A stretch of DNA of 64,000 nucleotides from Pyrinomonadaceae bacterium (GCA_017983495.1 JAGOBH010000005.1:208319-272318), one strand, 5' to 3'; positions 54,511-63,800 are shown, counted from the first letter of the stretch. Notes: generated from the sequence alone by a model not told the origin. Translations and numbers: made by a program.

Positions 54511-55517
54511 GAGCATACGAAATAACCGAGTTCGGCATAGATAATTTGAAACTGACCGAACGCGAAATGCCGATCGTTGGATCGGACGATGTGCTGGTGA
54601 AGATAAAGGCCGTTTCGATAAATTATCGAGATGTGATGGTCGTTTCCGGTACGTACAATCCGCGAATGAAGCTTCCTGCGATACCGTTTTCGGACGCTGC
54701 GGGCGAGGTGGTCGAGGTCGGCTCGGGCGTTTCGAAATGGAAGGTCGGCGATCGGGTAATGCCTATATTCGCACAGGGATGGCTCGACGGCGGCCCGAGC
54801 GATGCCAAGCGGCGAACGTCGCTCGGTGCGGGTGCCCAATGGGATGGGACACTGCGTGAATATGCAGCCTTCAGCGAGGAAGGCCTCGTTGCCATTCCGG
54901 ATCATCTTTCGTACGAAGAGGCAGCGACGTTGCCGTGTGCAGCGTTGACGGCATGGCACGCACTGTCGGTTTCCGGCGGACTGAAAGCCGGGGACACCGT
55001 TCTGACACTCGGAACGGGCGGTGTGTCGATATTCGCGGTCCAAATGGCCAAGCTTTTCGGAGCACGCGTCATTTCGACATCGAGCAGCGACGAAAAGATT
55101 GCCAAGCTCCGGGCTATCGGAGCGGATGAAGTGATCAATTATCGCACTCGTGAAGACTGGGATACCGCCGTACTCGAGTTGACCGGAAAGTCAGGTGTCG
55201 ATCACGTTGTCGAGGTCGGCGGGGCGGGGACGCTCAGCAAATCAGTCAACAGCGTTAGGGTCGGCGGCCATGTGGCTTTGATCGGTGCTCTGACAGGTGC
55301 GGCAAATTTCGATCCGGTCTCGGTCTTTATGAAGACGATCAAAGTGCAGGGAATCTTCGTCGGCTCCCGTCAGATGTTTGAAGACATGAACAAAGCGATC
55401 TCGATCAATAAACTCGAACCGGTTGTCGATCGGGTATATGCGTTTGACGAAGCAAAAGCAGCTCTCAAATACATGGAGAGCGGTTCGCATTTCGGAAAGG
55501 TAGTCGTAAAGGTATAA
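54507..55517 (+). CDS. Zinc-free alcohol dehydrogenase / quinone oxidoreductase-like protein
   Basis: A 336-residue medium-chain dehydrogenase/reductase. GroES-like N-terminal domain (AVSINYRDVMVVSGTYNPRM), LPCAALTAWHALSVSGGLKA, and a nucleotide fold VLTLGTGGVSIFAVQMAKLF with an Ala/Gly-rich motif. The metal-binding cysteines of zinc ADHs are absent. Similar enzymes reduce quinones or enones with NADPH. It is coupled to yceI by the overlap and fits an electrophile-detoxification role. Confidence 0.88.
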   Translation: MRAYEITEFGIDNLKLTEREMPIVGSDDVLVKIKAVSINYRDVMVVSGTYNPRMKLPAIPFSDAAGEVVEVGSGVSKWKVGDRVMPIFAQGWLDGGPSDAKRRTSLGAGAQWDGTLREYAAFSEEGLVAIPDHLSYEEAATLPCAALTAWHALSVSGGLKAGDTVLTLGTGGVSIFAVQMAKLFGARVISTSSSDEKIAKLRAIGADEVINYRTREDWDTAVLELTGKSGVDHVVEVGGAGTLSKSVNSVRVGGHVALIGALTGAANFDPVSVFMKTIKVQGIFVGSRQMFEDMNKAISINKLEPVVDRVYAFDEAKAALKYMESGSHFGKVVVKV

Positions 55518-55536
55518 AGGGCATAGAGGAGAGTAT

Positions 55537-56175
55537 ATGAAGATCGGGGTACTTGGAGCGGGAACGGTCGCTCAAACATTGGCGGCCGGATTTTTGAAGA
55601 ACGGGCACGAGGTGATGCTGGGTACGAGGGACTCGTCGAAGATCGCCGACTGGCTTCGCGGGACTGGCAGCGGCGTATTAACAGGTAGCTTTGCCGAATC
55701 TGCGCAGTTTGGGGACATTGTTTTCCTGAGCGTCAATCAGAACGTCATTGACAGTGCGATCGAACTGGCGGGCAGCGAAAACCTTATCGGTAAGACAGTG
55801 GTCGATCTGACGAATCCGATGGATTTCTCGCAGGGAATTCCGCCGCGATTTACCGTTACATACGGCGATTCACTTGGCGAAAAGGTCCAGCGGGCATTGC
55901 CGGGATCAAATGTAGTCAAGGCATTTAATTCAATGGGTGCGAACATCATGACCGACCCGATCTTCGACGGTGTTCCGGGAACGCACTTTATTGCCGGAAA
56001 CAATGCGGAGGCTAAGGCCGAGGTCAAGCAGATCGCCGAGGAATTTGGTTGGGAAGTAGTTGATGCAGGTGAAATAGGCCAGGCGTTCTTTCTCGAAGCG
56101 TTGGCGTCGTTGTGGGTAAATTACTCCATCAAAAGCGGCCAGCGTGAACAGGCGTTCAAACTGCTCAGCCGCTGA
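55537..56175 (+). CDS. NADPH-dependent F420-reductase-like oxidoreductase
   Basis: A 212-residue NAD(P)-binding protein. It begins MKIGVLGAGTVAQTLAAGFL with the G-x-G-x-x-A motif, followed by HEVMLGTRDSSK in which the Arg would bind the NADP 2'-phosphate. GKTVVDLTNPMDFSQGIPPR and ALPGSNVVKAFNSMGANIMT match the family of F420-dependent NADP oxidoreductases. Many bacterial relatives do not use F420, and no F420 gene is in view. It lies 19 bp after the MDR gene. Confidence 0.87.
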   Translation: MKIGVLGAGTVAQTLAAGFLKNGHEVMLGTRDSSKIADWLRGTGSGVLTGSFAESAQFGDIVFLSVNQNVIDSAIELAGSENLIGKTVVDLTNPMDFSQGIPPRFTVTYGDSLGEKVQRALPGSNVVKAFNSMGANIMTDPIFDGVPGTHFIAGNNAEAKAEVKQIAEEFGWEVVDAGEIGQAFFLEALASLWVNYSIKSGQREQAFKLLSR

Positions 56176-56210
56176 AATATTAACAAGGTAAACGGGAAAC
56201 AAGGGGAAAA

Positions 56211-57281
56211 ATGACAAAATTATTTGATAAATTGACTGTCGGCGGGATGGAATTGAAGAACCGAATCGTGATGGCTCCGATGACGCGGAGCCGGGCAAAT
56301 AACGAAGGAGTACAGCCCGATATCGTTGCTGAATATTATGGTCAGCGCGCGTCGGGCGGGCTGCTGATCAGTGAGGCGACCAACGTTTCGCCGATGGCGA
56401 AGGGATATGTCCGCACTCCTGGCATCTATACGCCCGAACAGATCGAGTCGTGGCGAAAAGTGACGGACGCGGTGCACGCTAAGGGCGGAAAGATCTTTAT
56501 GCAGATCTTTCACACCGGCCGTATCGCACTGCCCGATCTTCTGCCGAATAACAGCCAGCCGGTCGCACCGTCGACGGTCAGGGCAGCGGGACAGAATTAC
56601 ACCGATGCGGGAATGAAGGATTTTGTAGAACCGCGTGCGTTGACCACTGAGGAGGTCAGGCAGACAGTTCAGGATTTTGCGACTGCAGCCAAAAACGCGG
56701 TCGAAGCCGGGTTTGACGGCGTCGAACTGCATTCGGCCAGCGGCTATCTGGTGCAGCAGTTTTTGATGAAGCCGGTCAATCTGCGAACGGACGAATACGG
56801 AGGCTCGATCGAGAATCGAACGAGATTCTTGCTCGAGATCCTGGACGCAATGTCGGCGGCGATCGGCAGCGAGCGTGTTGGTGTGAAGTTCTCGCCGGCG
56901 ATGCCGTTCAATGATATAAGCGAACCGGATGCGGACGAAGTTTATCCGTATATCATGGAAAAACTAAACGAACGGGCACTGGCGTACGTCCATGTCGGTG
57001 ATCACGCAAACGCGGGTTGGCATGAGAAACTGCGTCCGATCTACAAGGGCATATACATCGCTGGTGCAAATTTTGATAAGGCACGCGGAGCAGAATACCT
57101 CGCCGACGGAAAGGCGGACGCCATCGCGTACGGTGTAAAATATCTTGCGAACCCGGATCTGCCGGAACGATTTGCGGACGACGCCGAGTTGAATGAGGCG
57201 GATCTGTCGACATTCTACACGCCGGGCGAAAAGGGGTACACCGATTACCCGGTACTTGCTCAGGCCGTAGCGGCCGCCTGA
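56211..57281 (+). CDS. Alkene reductase, old yellow enzyme family (NemA/XenB-like)
   Basis: A 356-residue FMN-dependent ene-reductase. It has LKNRIVMAPMTRSRANNEGV at the FMN site, LISEATNVSPMAKGYVRTPG, QIFHTGRIALPDLLPNNSQP, and the active-site block FDGVELHSASGYLVQQFLMK ending in the conserved NLRTDEYGGSIENRTRF. It reduces activated double bonds of alpha,beta-unsaturated carbonyls, maleimides or nitrate esters with NADPH. His and Asn of the substrate site are the H-x-x-N type (HSASGYLVQQ region differs). It supports the electrophile-stress reading. Confidence 0.92.
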   Translation: MTKLFDKLTVGGMELKNRIVMAPMTRSRANNEGVQPDIVAEYYGQRASGGLLISEATNVSPMAKGYVRTPGIYTPEQIESWRKVTDAVHAKGGKIFMQIFHTGRIALPDLLPNNSQPVAPSTVRAAGQNYTDAGMKDFVEPRALTTEEVRQTVQDFATAAKNAVEAGFDGVELHSASGYLVQQFLMKPVNLRTDEYGGSIENRTRFLLEILDAMSAAIGSERVGVKFSPAMPFNDISEPDADEVYPYIMEKLNERALAYVHVGDHANAGWHEKLRPIYKGIYIAGANFDKARGAEYLADGKADAIAYGVKYLANPDLPERFADDAELNEADLSTFYTPGEKGYTDYPVLAQAVAAA

Positions 57282-57332
57282 GGCGTGCCGGAATTGGAAA
57301 TTTAGGATAAGAAAAATAGAGGGGAAACTAAA

Positions 57333-57758
57333 ATGGCTGATAGAAAAGGTAATGCGGTTTGGAACGGCGGCGTGCTGGACGGTAAGGGCAAAGTAGCTCT
57401 TGGCAGCGGATTGTTTGAAGGTTCGTATTCGTTTGCCACGCGAATGGGCGAGGATCCGGGAACGAACCCTGAGGAATTGCTCGGGGCCTCGCTCGCGGGT
57501 TGCTATGCAATGGCGCTGAATGCCGCTCTCGAACGCGGAGGCACACTTCCTAAAGAGGTATCGGCCGAGGCGAATGTCCACCTTGGCAAAGACGACTCGG
57601 GTTTTGTGATCAAGGGTATCGACCTCTACGCAAAGGTGTCGGTCGATGGCATCGAGGACGCGGCATTTCAGGAACTTGCTGAAACGGTCAAATCCGCGTG
57701 CCCGATCAGCAAGGCCCTCGCTGCAACGAAGATCACGCTACATGCTGAGCTTGTGTGA
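57333..57758 (+). CDS. OsmC family protein
   Basis: A 141-residue peroxidase-like protein. It has both redox cysteines, in LLGASLAGCYAMALNAAL and in TVKSACPISKALAAT. GEDPGTNPEELLGASLAGCY and the opening ADRKGNAVWNGGVLDGKGKV match the OsmC subfamily. It reduces organic hydroperoxides with thiols. The location within the Rrf2-linked run agrees with oxidative or electrophile stress. Confidence 0.92.
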   Translation: MADRKGNAVWNGGVLDGKGKVALGSGLFEGSYSFATRMGEDPGTNPEELLGASLAGCYAMALNAALERGGTLPKEVSAEANVHLGKDDSGFVIKGIDLYAKVSVDGIEDAAFQELAETVKSACPISKALAATKITLHAELV

Positions 57759-57836
57759 GAACGATTAGACGAAATGTAGCTTTGCGGTGAGATTCGCAGC
57801 TAGGCTATAATTTCAGCATAATATTAGGAGATAACA

Positions 57837-58163
57837 ATGGGAAATTTTGCAAAACAATTAACAGATTCGAGTTTTCAGACGGATGTTCTGGAGTCGGACA
57901 AAGCGGTACTGGTCGATTTTTGGGCAGAGTGGTGCGGTCCGTGCCGTATGATCGCTCCGTCGGTCGAGGCTGTTGCCGAAGAGTATGCCGGTAAGGCGGA
58001 CGTGTTTAAGATGAACGTTGACGAGAATATGACCGTCCCGAACCAGTTCGGCATCCGTGGTATTCCAACGCTGATCGTTTTCAAGGGCGGCCAGGAACAG
58101 GAACGCATCGTCGGAGCGGTCACGCGTGAAGCGATCGCGAAGGTCGTTGCGAAATACGTTTAG
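57837..58163 (+). CDS. trxA: Thioredoxin
   Basis: A 108-residue thioredoxin with the complete C33-G-P-C36 active site in FWAEWCGPCRM and the cis-Pro in RGIPTLIVFKGG. It reduces disulphides of many proteins and could also recycle ArsC and the OsmC protein. It is the last gene of the rightward run, with an intrinsic terminator after its stop. It may have its own promoter in the 78-bp gap. Confidence 0.96.
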   Translation: MGNFAKQLTDSSFQTDVLESDKAVLVDFWAEWCGPCRMIAPSVEAVAEEYAGKADVFKMNVDENMTVPNQFGIRGIPTLIVFKGGQEQERIVGAVTREAIAKVVAKYV

Positions 58164-58181
58164 TTTTTAACGAACGAGATG

Positions 58182-58214
58182 AAGGCGGCAGGTGAATAGC
58201 CTGCCGCCTTTTTG
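58182..58214 (+). terminator. trxA terminator
   Basis: AAGGCGGCAGG and CCTGCCGCCTT form a perfect 11-bp stem with a 7-nt loop, followed by TTTTG, 18 nt after the stop. Confidence 0.92.
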
Positions 58215-58221
58215 TTTGTGC

Positions 58222-58250
58222 AAAAAAAGGCCGGGAACGATGTCCCGGCC
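58222..58250 (-). terminator. Terminator of the first VCBS protein gene
   Basis: GGCCGGGA and TCCCGGCC pair with a 6-nt loop. On the minus strand the stem is followed by TTTTTTTGC and lies 25 nt after the gene's stop. A sister hairpin with the same GGGA-N6-TCCC core follows the paralogous gene near 61515. Confidence 0.85.
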
Positions 58251-58275
58251 TCTTTGTTTTAAATTGCTGCTCGAA

Positions 58276-60147
58276 TTAATGAACAGCCCATCCGGCAACC
58301 GCGAAGTCACAGGTTCCGACTGTCGGACACTGTCCCCACTCGGTCAGGCCAACTGCTCCATTGCTTGAGTTCAATACCCAGAAGTAGTTAGCGGCCGGAT
58401 CGGTGCTTCCACGCCAGATCGCAAGATCCGTCTTTCCGTCGCCGTCATAATCTCCCGGAACCGACGAATCGCCGGCTTGGCCCCAGATGGTAAAGCTCGT
58501 GGCTCCCGTGCGGGTCAGTATCCAGTGATGTCTGGCATTGGATACCGTGCGGCGTACGCAGAAGTCCGTCTTGCCGTCGCCATCATAATCGCCCGGAATA
58601 AGGAAGTCCGAACTGGTGCCCCAGTTGATAAACTCCACTCCAAAACCATTGGATTTAAGCAGAACGAACTGTCCGTTAGCCGGAGCGGTCGGGTCAGTAC
58701 GCTGAATGCAGAAATCGTTCTTGCCGTCGCCGTCAAAATCGCCGACATACGGGTAGAAAAATCCGTCGTTGCCAAATCCCCACGGGACGAAGGTAACGTT
58801 GCCGCCGGGATTTGCATTGCTTCCGCGATAGAAGAAATAGCACTGACCGGCAGGAGCGGCCGCCGCGGGGCAGCGATAAACCGCCACGTCAGCCTTGTTG
58901 TCGCCGTCATAGTCACCAACAACGGCCGGGTCGTCACCGGTCTGTCCGAACAACTGCACGTCGACCGTACCCGTCGAGCTACGCAAGATGTAGAACGCGG
59001 CCTGCGTTGCTGGTGCCTCTCTCCAGACGGTGATGTCGTCCTTGCCGTCACCGTCGAAATCTTCGGTAACGATGAAGTCGGTTGCTGCATCGCCTAATGG
59101 CTGAACGCTGGTCGTTCCCGTGCCATTTATGTTCGAGTACCAATAGATAGTCGGTGCTGCCGGGCTATCGGTCGAGCCTGCGGGGCTACGGCGGCCCTTT
59201 ACTTCCTGGTCGGCACCGCGAAGCGGCGAGATCAGGCCCTCAGCAAGCGGGGTATTGGTTCCACGAGCAACGATAAAATCCGTCTTGCCGTCGCCGTTGA
59301 AATCGGCATTGGCGTCCGCTGCGGTCGCTGGTTGGGCAACGCTTGCCCAGGTTGTACCTACGCGAATACCGTCAAGCTTTATTGTCGGGGCAGTAGCGGT
59401 TGAGCCTTGGCGCAACGCGACGGATCCAGGATTAATGTCGCTTGCGATAAAGTCTGGTGCAGAAATCGTAGCTGCCGGTTCTGAAGCCAAGGATGGATTG
59501 ATGAATAAATCAACCGTATCATTCGTGGCTCCCGCGACGACCGTGTATTTTACGACCATTAAATAAGTAGTATTCAACGAATATGTAAACGGGGTGTACG
59601 TAATATCTGCAAGTACAGAAGAAGTTGCCTTGGAGATTCCAAATGCGACGTTATTTCCGGCATCTTTCTTTACATAGACGCGACCACGAAATGTAGTCGA
59701 GATCGGGTCAGGGCCAAGATGAAAGAAGTAGCCTCCAATACCAGTCGCGTCTATCGCCGCCTCGGATATATTCACCATATAAGCCGCATAGACGGCACCG
59801 GACGACTGAACCGTAAATACTCTATTCACATCTTCGCCGGACGTTGTCATCGATACTTGATTGCCGACGCCCGATGACGGGTAACCGGTGTAGGTCAAGC
59901 CGGGACCTTCAGTGGCAATGGCGTTCGTTCCAGCTCCGCTGTGAGCAGTCCATCCGTTTGCCGTCAAAAGACTGCCGGGAGCGTAGGTGAAATTCTCCAC
60001 CAACAAAGGAACATCCGAAGGGCTCAGACTTCCCGAGACACGACCTTGCTTTTCACTCTGCTTTTGTGCAGACGCAACGTCGACATAATTGAACGCGATG
60101 GCCGCAATGGCGATCACTAATGAACCTAAAATCAATCTTCTCTTCAT
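58276..60147 (-). CDS. Secreted VCBS/FG-GAP repeat protein (copy 1)
   Basis: A 623-residue exported protein. Signal peptide to about residue 28 (ending VASA). Residues about 45-275 form a beta-rich region resembling a laminin-G or PKD-like sugar-binding domain. From about residue 278 to the end there are seven Asp-rich repeats (ADFNGDGKTDFIVARG, DFDGDGKDDITVWREA, DYDGDNKADVAVYRCP, DYDGDGKTDFCVRR). These are calcium-binding beta-propeller blades of the FG-GAP/integrin type. The last about 345 residues are nearly the same as in the 61552-63303 gene. The role is surface binding or adhesion by inference. Confidence 0.9.
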   Translation of the reverse strand: MKRRLILGSLVIAIAAIAFNYVDVASAQKQSEKQGRVSGSLSPSDVPLLVENFTYAPGSLLTANGWTAHSGAGTNAIATEGPGLTYTGYPSSGVGNQVSMTTSGEDVNRVFTVQSSGAVYAAYMVNISEAAIDATGIGGYFFHLGPDPISTTFRGRVYVKKDAGNNVAFGISKATSSVLADITYTPFTYSLNTTYLMVVKYTVVAGATNDTVDLFINPSLASEPAATISAPDFIASDINPGSVALRQGSTATAPTIKLDGIRVGTTWASVAQPATAADANADFNGDGKTDFIVARGTNTPLAEGLISPLRGADQEVKGRRSPAGSTDSPAAPTIYWYSNINGTGTTSVQPLGDAATDFIVTEDFDGDGKDDITVWREAPATQAAFYILRSSTGTVDVQLFGQTGDDPAVVGDYDGDNKADVAVYRCPAAAAPAGQCYFFYRGSNANPGGNVTFVPWGFGNDGFFYPYVGDFDGDGKNDFCIQRTDPTAPANGQFVLLKSNGFGVEFINWGTSSDFLIPGDYDGDGKTDFCVRRTVSNARHHWILTRTGATSFTIWGQAGDSSVPGDYDGDGKTDLAIWRGSTDPAANYFWVLNSSNGAVGLTEWGQCPTVGTCDFAVAGWAVH

Positions 60148-60370
60148 AAACTTCTCCTAAAAAATCAATAACTTTCAGGCACTCCGTGCCACCGTGGCGT
60201 GGGTCTCAGGACCGACGCGTTCATCTCACCAAATTACTAACCAATTAACTATTGCTTTCAAAAAGAATAGCATAAAAAAAAGAGATAGCTATGTGCGGCA
60301 TGCCACGGACGCCGTGAAAAGCATCAAATCTTTGTTACAATCTCTCGTGGTTCGAAAAAGTGGTCAGACT

Positions 60371-61480
60371 ATGCATTATACGGTCTTAATTTTGGCAATC
60401 GTGGTTCTTTGCGGTAATTTTTCCGAGATCCCGGCTCAGACGACACCCGGGGAAAAGGAAGACGTGATCCGCGTCGATACTCAACTGGTCGATGTGCCGG
60501 TCGCGGTGACCAACACAGCAGGCGTCCCGGTTCGCGGTCTGAAGAGCAGCAATTTTGTGCTCTACGAGGACGGAAAGCGGCAGGAGGTCGTCGATTTTTC
60601 GACCGCGTCGGAACCATTTGAGGTGGCTCTGCTGCTCGACACGTCGGGGTCGACGCGGTCTGATCTGCAGCTGATACAGCGGGCGGCGATCGAATTTGTC
60701 GGCTCTCTACGGGCCGGCGACCGCGTTTCCGTAACGGCTTTTAAGACCGAACGCGATGATACGCGTGCCTACGCCGTCGCCGATCCGCTGACCGGCCTGA
60801 CGAGCGACCGTGCGGCACTCAAGGCCGCGATCGAACGGGCGAAGATGAGTGGCGGCACGCCGTATTACGATTCGCTGATCGAGATCGCCGAAAAGGTCTT
60901 CCGTGATCCACCGGGCGAAGCGTTTCGCGGACGCCGGGCTTTGGTCGCATTGACGGATGGCGTCGATTCCTCAAGTTCGGCAGACATCGCGGAGATCAAA
61001 GAGAAACTCGGCAAGCTCGGCATCATCACCTTTTTCATCAAGGTCGATACGCGTGAATACTTCGAAGAAGGCCTGCTCGGCGATTGCCAGTCGGCCACGC
61101 GATTTTCGACGGCACAGATCCGGCGGTATTACCGGACGGTCAACGCCAAGGGCAATTTCGAAAAGGCCGTGACGTTCTGCCAGCTTGGCGAATTTGAGCG
61201 GCTGGCCGTGAGCAAAAAGCTCTACGAGATCGCGGACGCCGAGATGAACGATCTTGCAAGAGTCTCCGGCGGCAAGGTCTTTCCGGTGGCGGAACTGAGC
61301 GATGCACGCAATGCGTTCAAAGCCGTTGCCGAGGAGATCGGGACTAAATATACGCTCGGCTATTACCCGTCGAATGAAAAGCGTGACGGTGCGTACCGCA
61401 AGATCAAGGTCGAACTAAAAGGCGTACCCGCCGGAACGGTCGTGAGAGCACGCGAAGGGTACACGGCCCCCGCAAATTGA
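60371..61480 (+). CDS. VWA domain protein (acidobacterial VWFA-related type)
   Basis: A 369-residue exported protein started at MHYTVLILAIVVLCGNFSEI, a signal peptide ending IPAQ; a longer frame upstream was discarded. The pattern RVDTQLVDVPVAVTNTAGVP and FVLYEDGKRQEVVDFSTASE is the hallmark of the acidobacterial VWA-like family. The von Willebrand A domain has the MIDAS D-x-S-x-S in ALLLDTSGSTRSDLQ and the second loop VALTDGVDSSS. It is flanked by two VCBS proteins and may join them at the surface. Confidence 0.9.
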   Translation: MHYTVLILAIVVLCGNFSEIPAQTTPGEKEDVIRVDTQLVDVPVAVTNTAGVPVRGLKSSNFVLYEDGKRQEVVDFSTASEPFEVALLLDTSGSTRSDLQLIQRAAIEFVGSLRAGDRVSVTAFKTERDDTRAYAVADPLTGLTSDRAALKAAIERAKMSGGTPYYDSLIEIAEKVFRDPPGEAFRGRRALVALTDGVDSSSSADIAEIKEKLGKLGIITFFIKVDTREYFEEGLLGDCQSATRFSTAQIRRYYRTVNAKGNFEKAVTFCQLGEFERLAVSKKLYEIADAEMNDLARVSGGKVFPVAELSDARNAFKAVAEEIGTKYTLGYYPSNEKRDGAYRKIKVELKGVPAGTVVRAREGYTAPAN

Positions 61481-61499
61481 ACGACAAGCCAACCAAATT

Positions 61500-61531
61500 G
61501 AAAAGACCGGGAGTAATGTCCCGGTCTTTTC
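61500..61531. terminator. Bidirectional terminator between VWA and VCBS genes
   Basis: GAAAAGACCGGGA and TCCCGGTCTTTTC form a 13-bp perfect stem with a GTAATG loop. It serves the rightward VWA gene and the leftward second VCBS gene. Confidence 0.92.
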
Positions 61532-61551
61532 ATTACAAACAGCTGTTCGAA

Positions 61552-63303
61552 TTAATGAACAGCCCAGCCCGCAACCGCGAAGTCGCACGTGCCGACCGTC
61601 GGGCACTGTCCCCACTCGGTTTGGCTAACTGCTCCGTTGCTTGAGTTTAGGACCCAGAAGAAGTTAGCAGCTGAATCAGTGCTCGGTCGCCAGATCGCAA
61701 GATCGGTCTTGCCATCCCCGTCATAGTCTCCGGGGACTGACGAATCACCAGTGACGCCCCAAACGGTAAAGCTCGTTGCTCCCGTGCGGGTCAGGATCCA
61801 GTGCTGTCTGGCTCCACTGACGGTGCGTCGGACGCAAAGGTCGGTCTTGCCGTCGCCATCGTAATCGCCGGGGATCAGGAAGTCGGAACTGTTACCCCAG
61901 TTAATGAACTCGACGCCGAAACCGTTTGATTTAAGCAGGACGAACTGGCCCTGGGTCGGTGCACTCGGATTTGTCCGTTGTATGCAGAAATCGTTCTTGC
62001 CATCGCCGTCAAAATCACCAACATACGGGAAGAAGTCGCCTTCTACGCCAAATCCCCAGGGCACATATGTAACGTTACCGCCCGGATTTGCATTGGTGCC
62101 GCGATAGAAGAAATAGCACTGTCCGTCGGGTGCGGCAATGCCGGGGCACCTGTAAACAGCAACGTCGGCTTTGTTGTCGCCGTCATAGTCGCCGACAACG
62201 GCCGGATCGTCGCCGGTCTGTCCGAACAACTGGACATCGATCGTGCCGCTTGAACTGCGAAGGATGTAGAAAGCGGCCTGGGTTGCAGGTGCCTCTCGCC
62301 ATACCGCGATGTCGTCTCTGCCGTCACCGTCGAAATCTTCGGTAACGATAAAGTCGGTTGCGGCATCACCGAGCGACTGAACGCTGGTCACACCCGAACC
62401 ATTAATGCTTGTGTACCAATAGATGGGTGGTGCAGTCGGGCTCACGTTCGAAGTTGCGGTGCTGCGGCGACCCTTGACTTCCTGATCGACCCCAAGGATA
62501 GGCGAATTCACTCCGTCAGCCAGCGGGGTATTCGTACCACGTGCAACGATAAAGTCGGTCTTGCCGTCGCCATTGTAATCGGCGTTGGCGTCTGCCGGTG
62601 CGGCCGCACCGGTGAGGGTCAACGAAGCGGCGCTGACTGCCCCCGTGTCAGCCGCACAACCGTCGGTTAACCTGAGCGTCCACGTGCCGTTCGATGTCGG
62701 GATGCCGGCAAATGCGGCGTTGATATCGGTAGGAGGTTGCGGATTGACCGCTCCTGCGCCACCGGGATTGGTTGTGCGGTAGGTGTCGGGCGCAATTGGA
62801 AGAGTGGCAGATGTCTGCGCAGTAGCAGCTTGCCAAAAGCCAGCGGTCACTACCGTATTATCAAAGTTGTACACGCCTCCGAGGTCCGAATTGTCGCCGG
62901 CGGCCGTCGCGGTCGTCGCAAGTAGTCTGCCGAAAATCGGGTGGCTGGTGCCGTTTGGGGCGAACAACGTCGCGGTAACGTCACCTGCCCAGCTATGATT
63001 GGGGCCGCCGAATGTTATCGACACGTTAACATCGGTCGGCGGTCCACTGATGCCCGTCACGTTGAACACCACATTCAGCGGAGCACCCTGTGTAGGCTGA
63101 CAACCTGTTGCTAGATCAGGTATCGGACCGACGCCCGCGCCCGGAAATGTCGCAGTCGGAGCCAGCGACGTCGCGACTACTTCGTCCTTCTGTGCAGACG
63201 TCGTCGTCGGTACCATAAGTGCCGAAACAACTAACGCAAAACCCAGAACGGTAGCGAGCATAATAGCTCCCTCAATATTTGCAAATGACCTTCTTGATCT
63301 CAT
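61552..63303 (-). CDS. Secreted VCBS/FG-GAP repeat protein (copy 2) with P/Homo B-like domain
   Basis: A 583-residue exported paralogue of the 58276-60147 protein. After the signal peptide, residues about 50-235 hold a jelly-roll P-domain-like region (TFGGPNHSWAGDVTATLFAP, GTWTLRLTDGCAADTGAVSA), as in subtilisin-like convertases. The C-terminal half has the same seven DGDGKTD repeats and ends in the same EWGQCPTVGTCDFAVAGWAVH-type tail. The two paralogues share their repeat part but differ in the N-terminal domain, which suggests domain swapping with a common propeller. Confidence 0.9.
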   Translation of the reverse strand: MRSRRSFANIEGAIMLATVLGFALVVSALMVPTTTSAQKDEVVATSLAPTATFPGAGVGPIPDLATGCQPTQGAPLNVVFNVTGISGPPTDVNVSITFGGPNHSWAGDVTATLFAPNGTSHPIFGRLLATTATAAGDNSDLGGVYNFDNTVVTAGFWQAATAQTSATLPIAPDTYRTTNPGGAGAVNPQPPTDINAAFAGIPTSNGTWTLRLTDGCAADTGAVSAASLTLTGAAAPADANADYNGDGKTDFIVARGTNTPLADGVNSPILGVDQEVKGRRSTATSNVSPTAPPIYWYTSINGSGVTSVQSLGDAATDFIVTEDFDGDGRDDIAVWREAPATQAAFYILRSSSGTIDVQLFGQTGDDPAVVGDYDGDNKADVAVYRCPGIAAPDGQCYFFYRGTNANPGGNVTYVPWGFGVEGDFFPYVGDFDGDGKNDFCIQRTNPSAPTQGQFVLLKSNGFGVEFINWGNSSDFLIPGDYDGDGKTDLCVRRTVSGARQHWILTRTGATSFTVWGVTGDSSVPGDYDGDGKTDLAIWRPSTDSAANFFWVLNSSNGAVSQTEWGQCPTVGTCDFAVAGWAVH

Positions 63304-63800
63304 ATCTAGTCCTCTCTATTCCTTCCAATTGAACTCTGGCATACCTGCGCTGACCCACTTAAAACATCTAATGGCCATCGAAGGAACTAAACTTACAACT
63401 AAAACCAAAACGTCGATCCATTTTGACCAATCGAATTGCCCGATCGATGACCAGATCTTGCAGCACAACTAAATCGTTTACGGTCATCGACTTACTCACA
63501 CCCTCATTACGCATAAAGCAAAATGTCTATGAACTTCCGGGATCGAACCCTGCTTTTGATTGAAAGTATCGAAATAATACACACAATCTGCCGAATAATC
63601 AACAAAAAGACTGGTTGGTGACATACGTGATCGCAAAGCCCAGATCGATCGGCCTGACGATCTCGATACGACCACAAAACACGGCAAGCTACAGAGTTAA
63701 AAAGTGAAATGTGTGAAAATGTGAAAAAGTGGCGATCGAGTCGCCTTCTTAACTTTTTCACGTTTTCACTTTTCCACTTTTTCGCCGTAACATCTTAAGT
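63304..63800. other. 497-bp gene-free stretch with a long imperfect hairpin
   Basis: No gene is supported. From 63700 to 63782 an inverted repeat pairs AATGTGAAAAAGTGGCGA with TCGCC-ttctta-ACTTTTTCACGTTTTC. The same GTGAAAAAGTG / CACTTTTTCAC motif occurs near 5620-5650 and 16165-16195, so it is another short dispersed repeat. A GGTTCGATCCC sequence near 63538-63551 (minus) looked like a tRNA T-loop but no cloverleaf could be built. Confidence 0.6.

Noticed and set aside
63535..63610. Possible tRNA on the minus strand, because GGGTTCGATCCCGG resembles a T-loop
   Set aside because: Only the loop and two stem pairs fit. The T-stem has mismatches at the third to fifth pairs, and no acceptor stem, anticodon arm or CCA end could be built around it.
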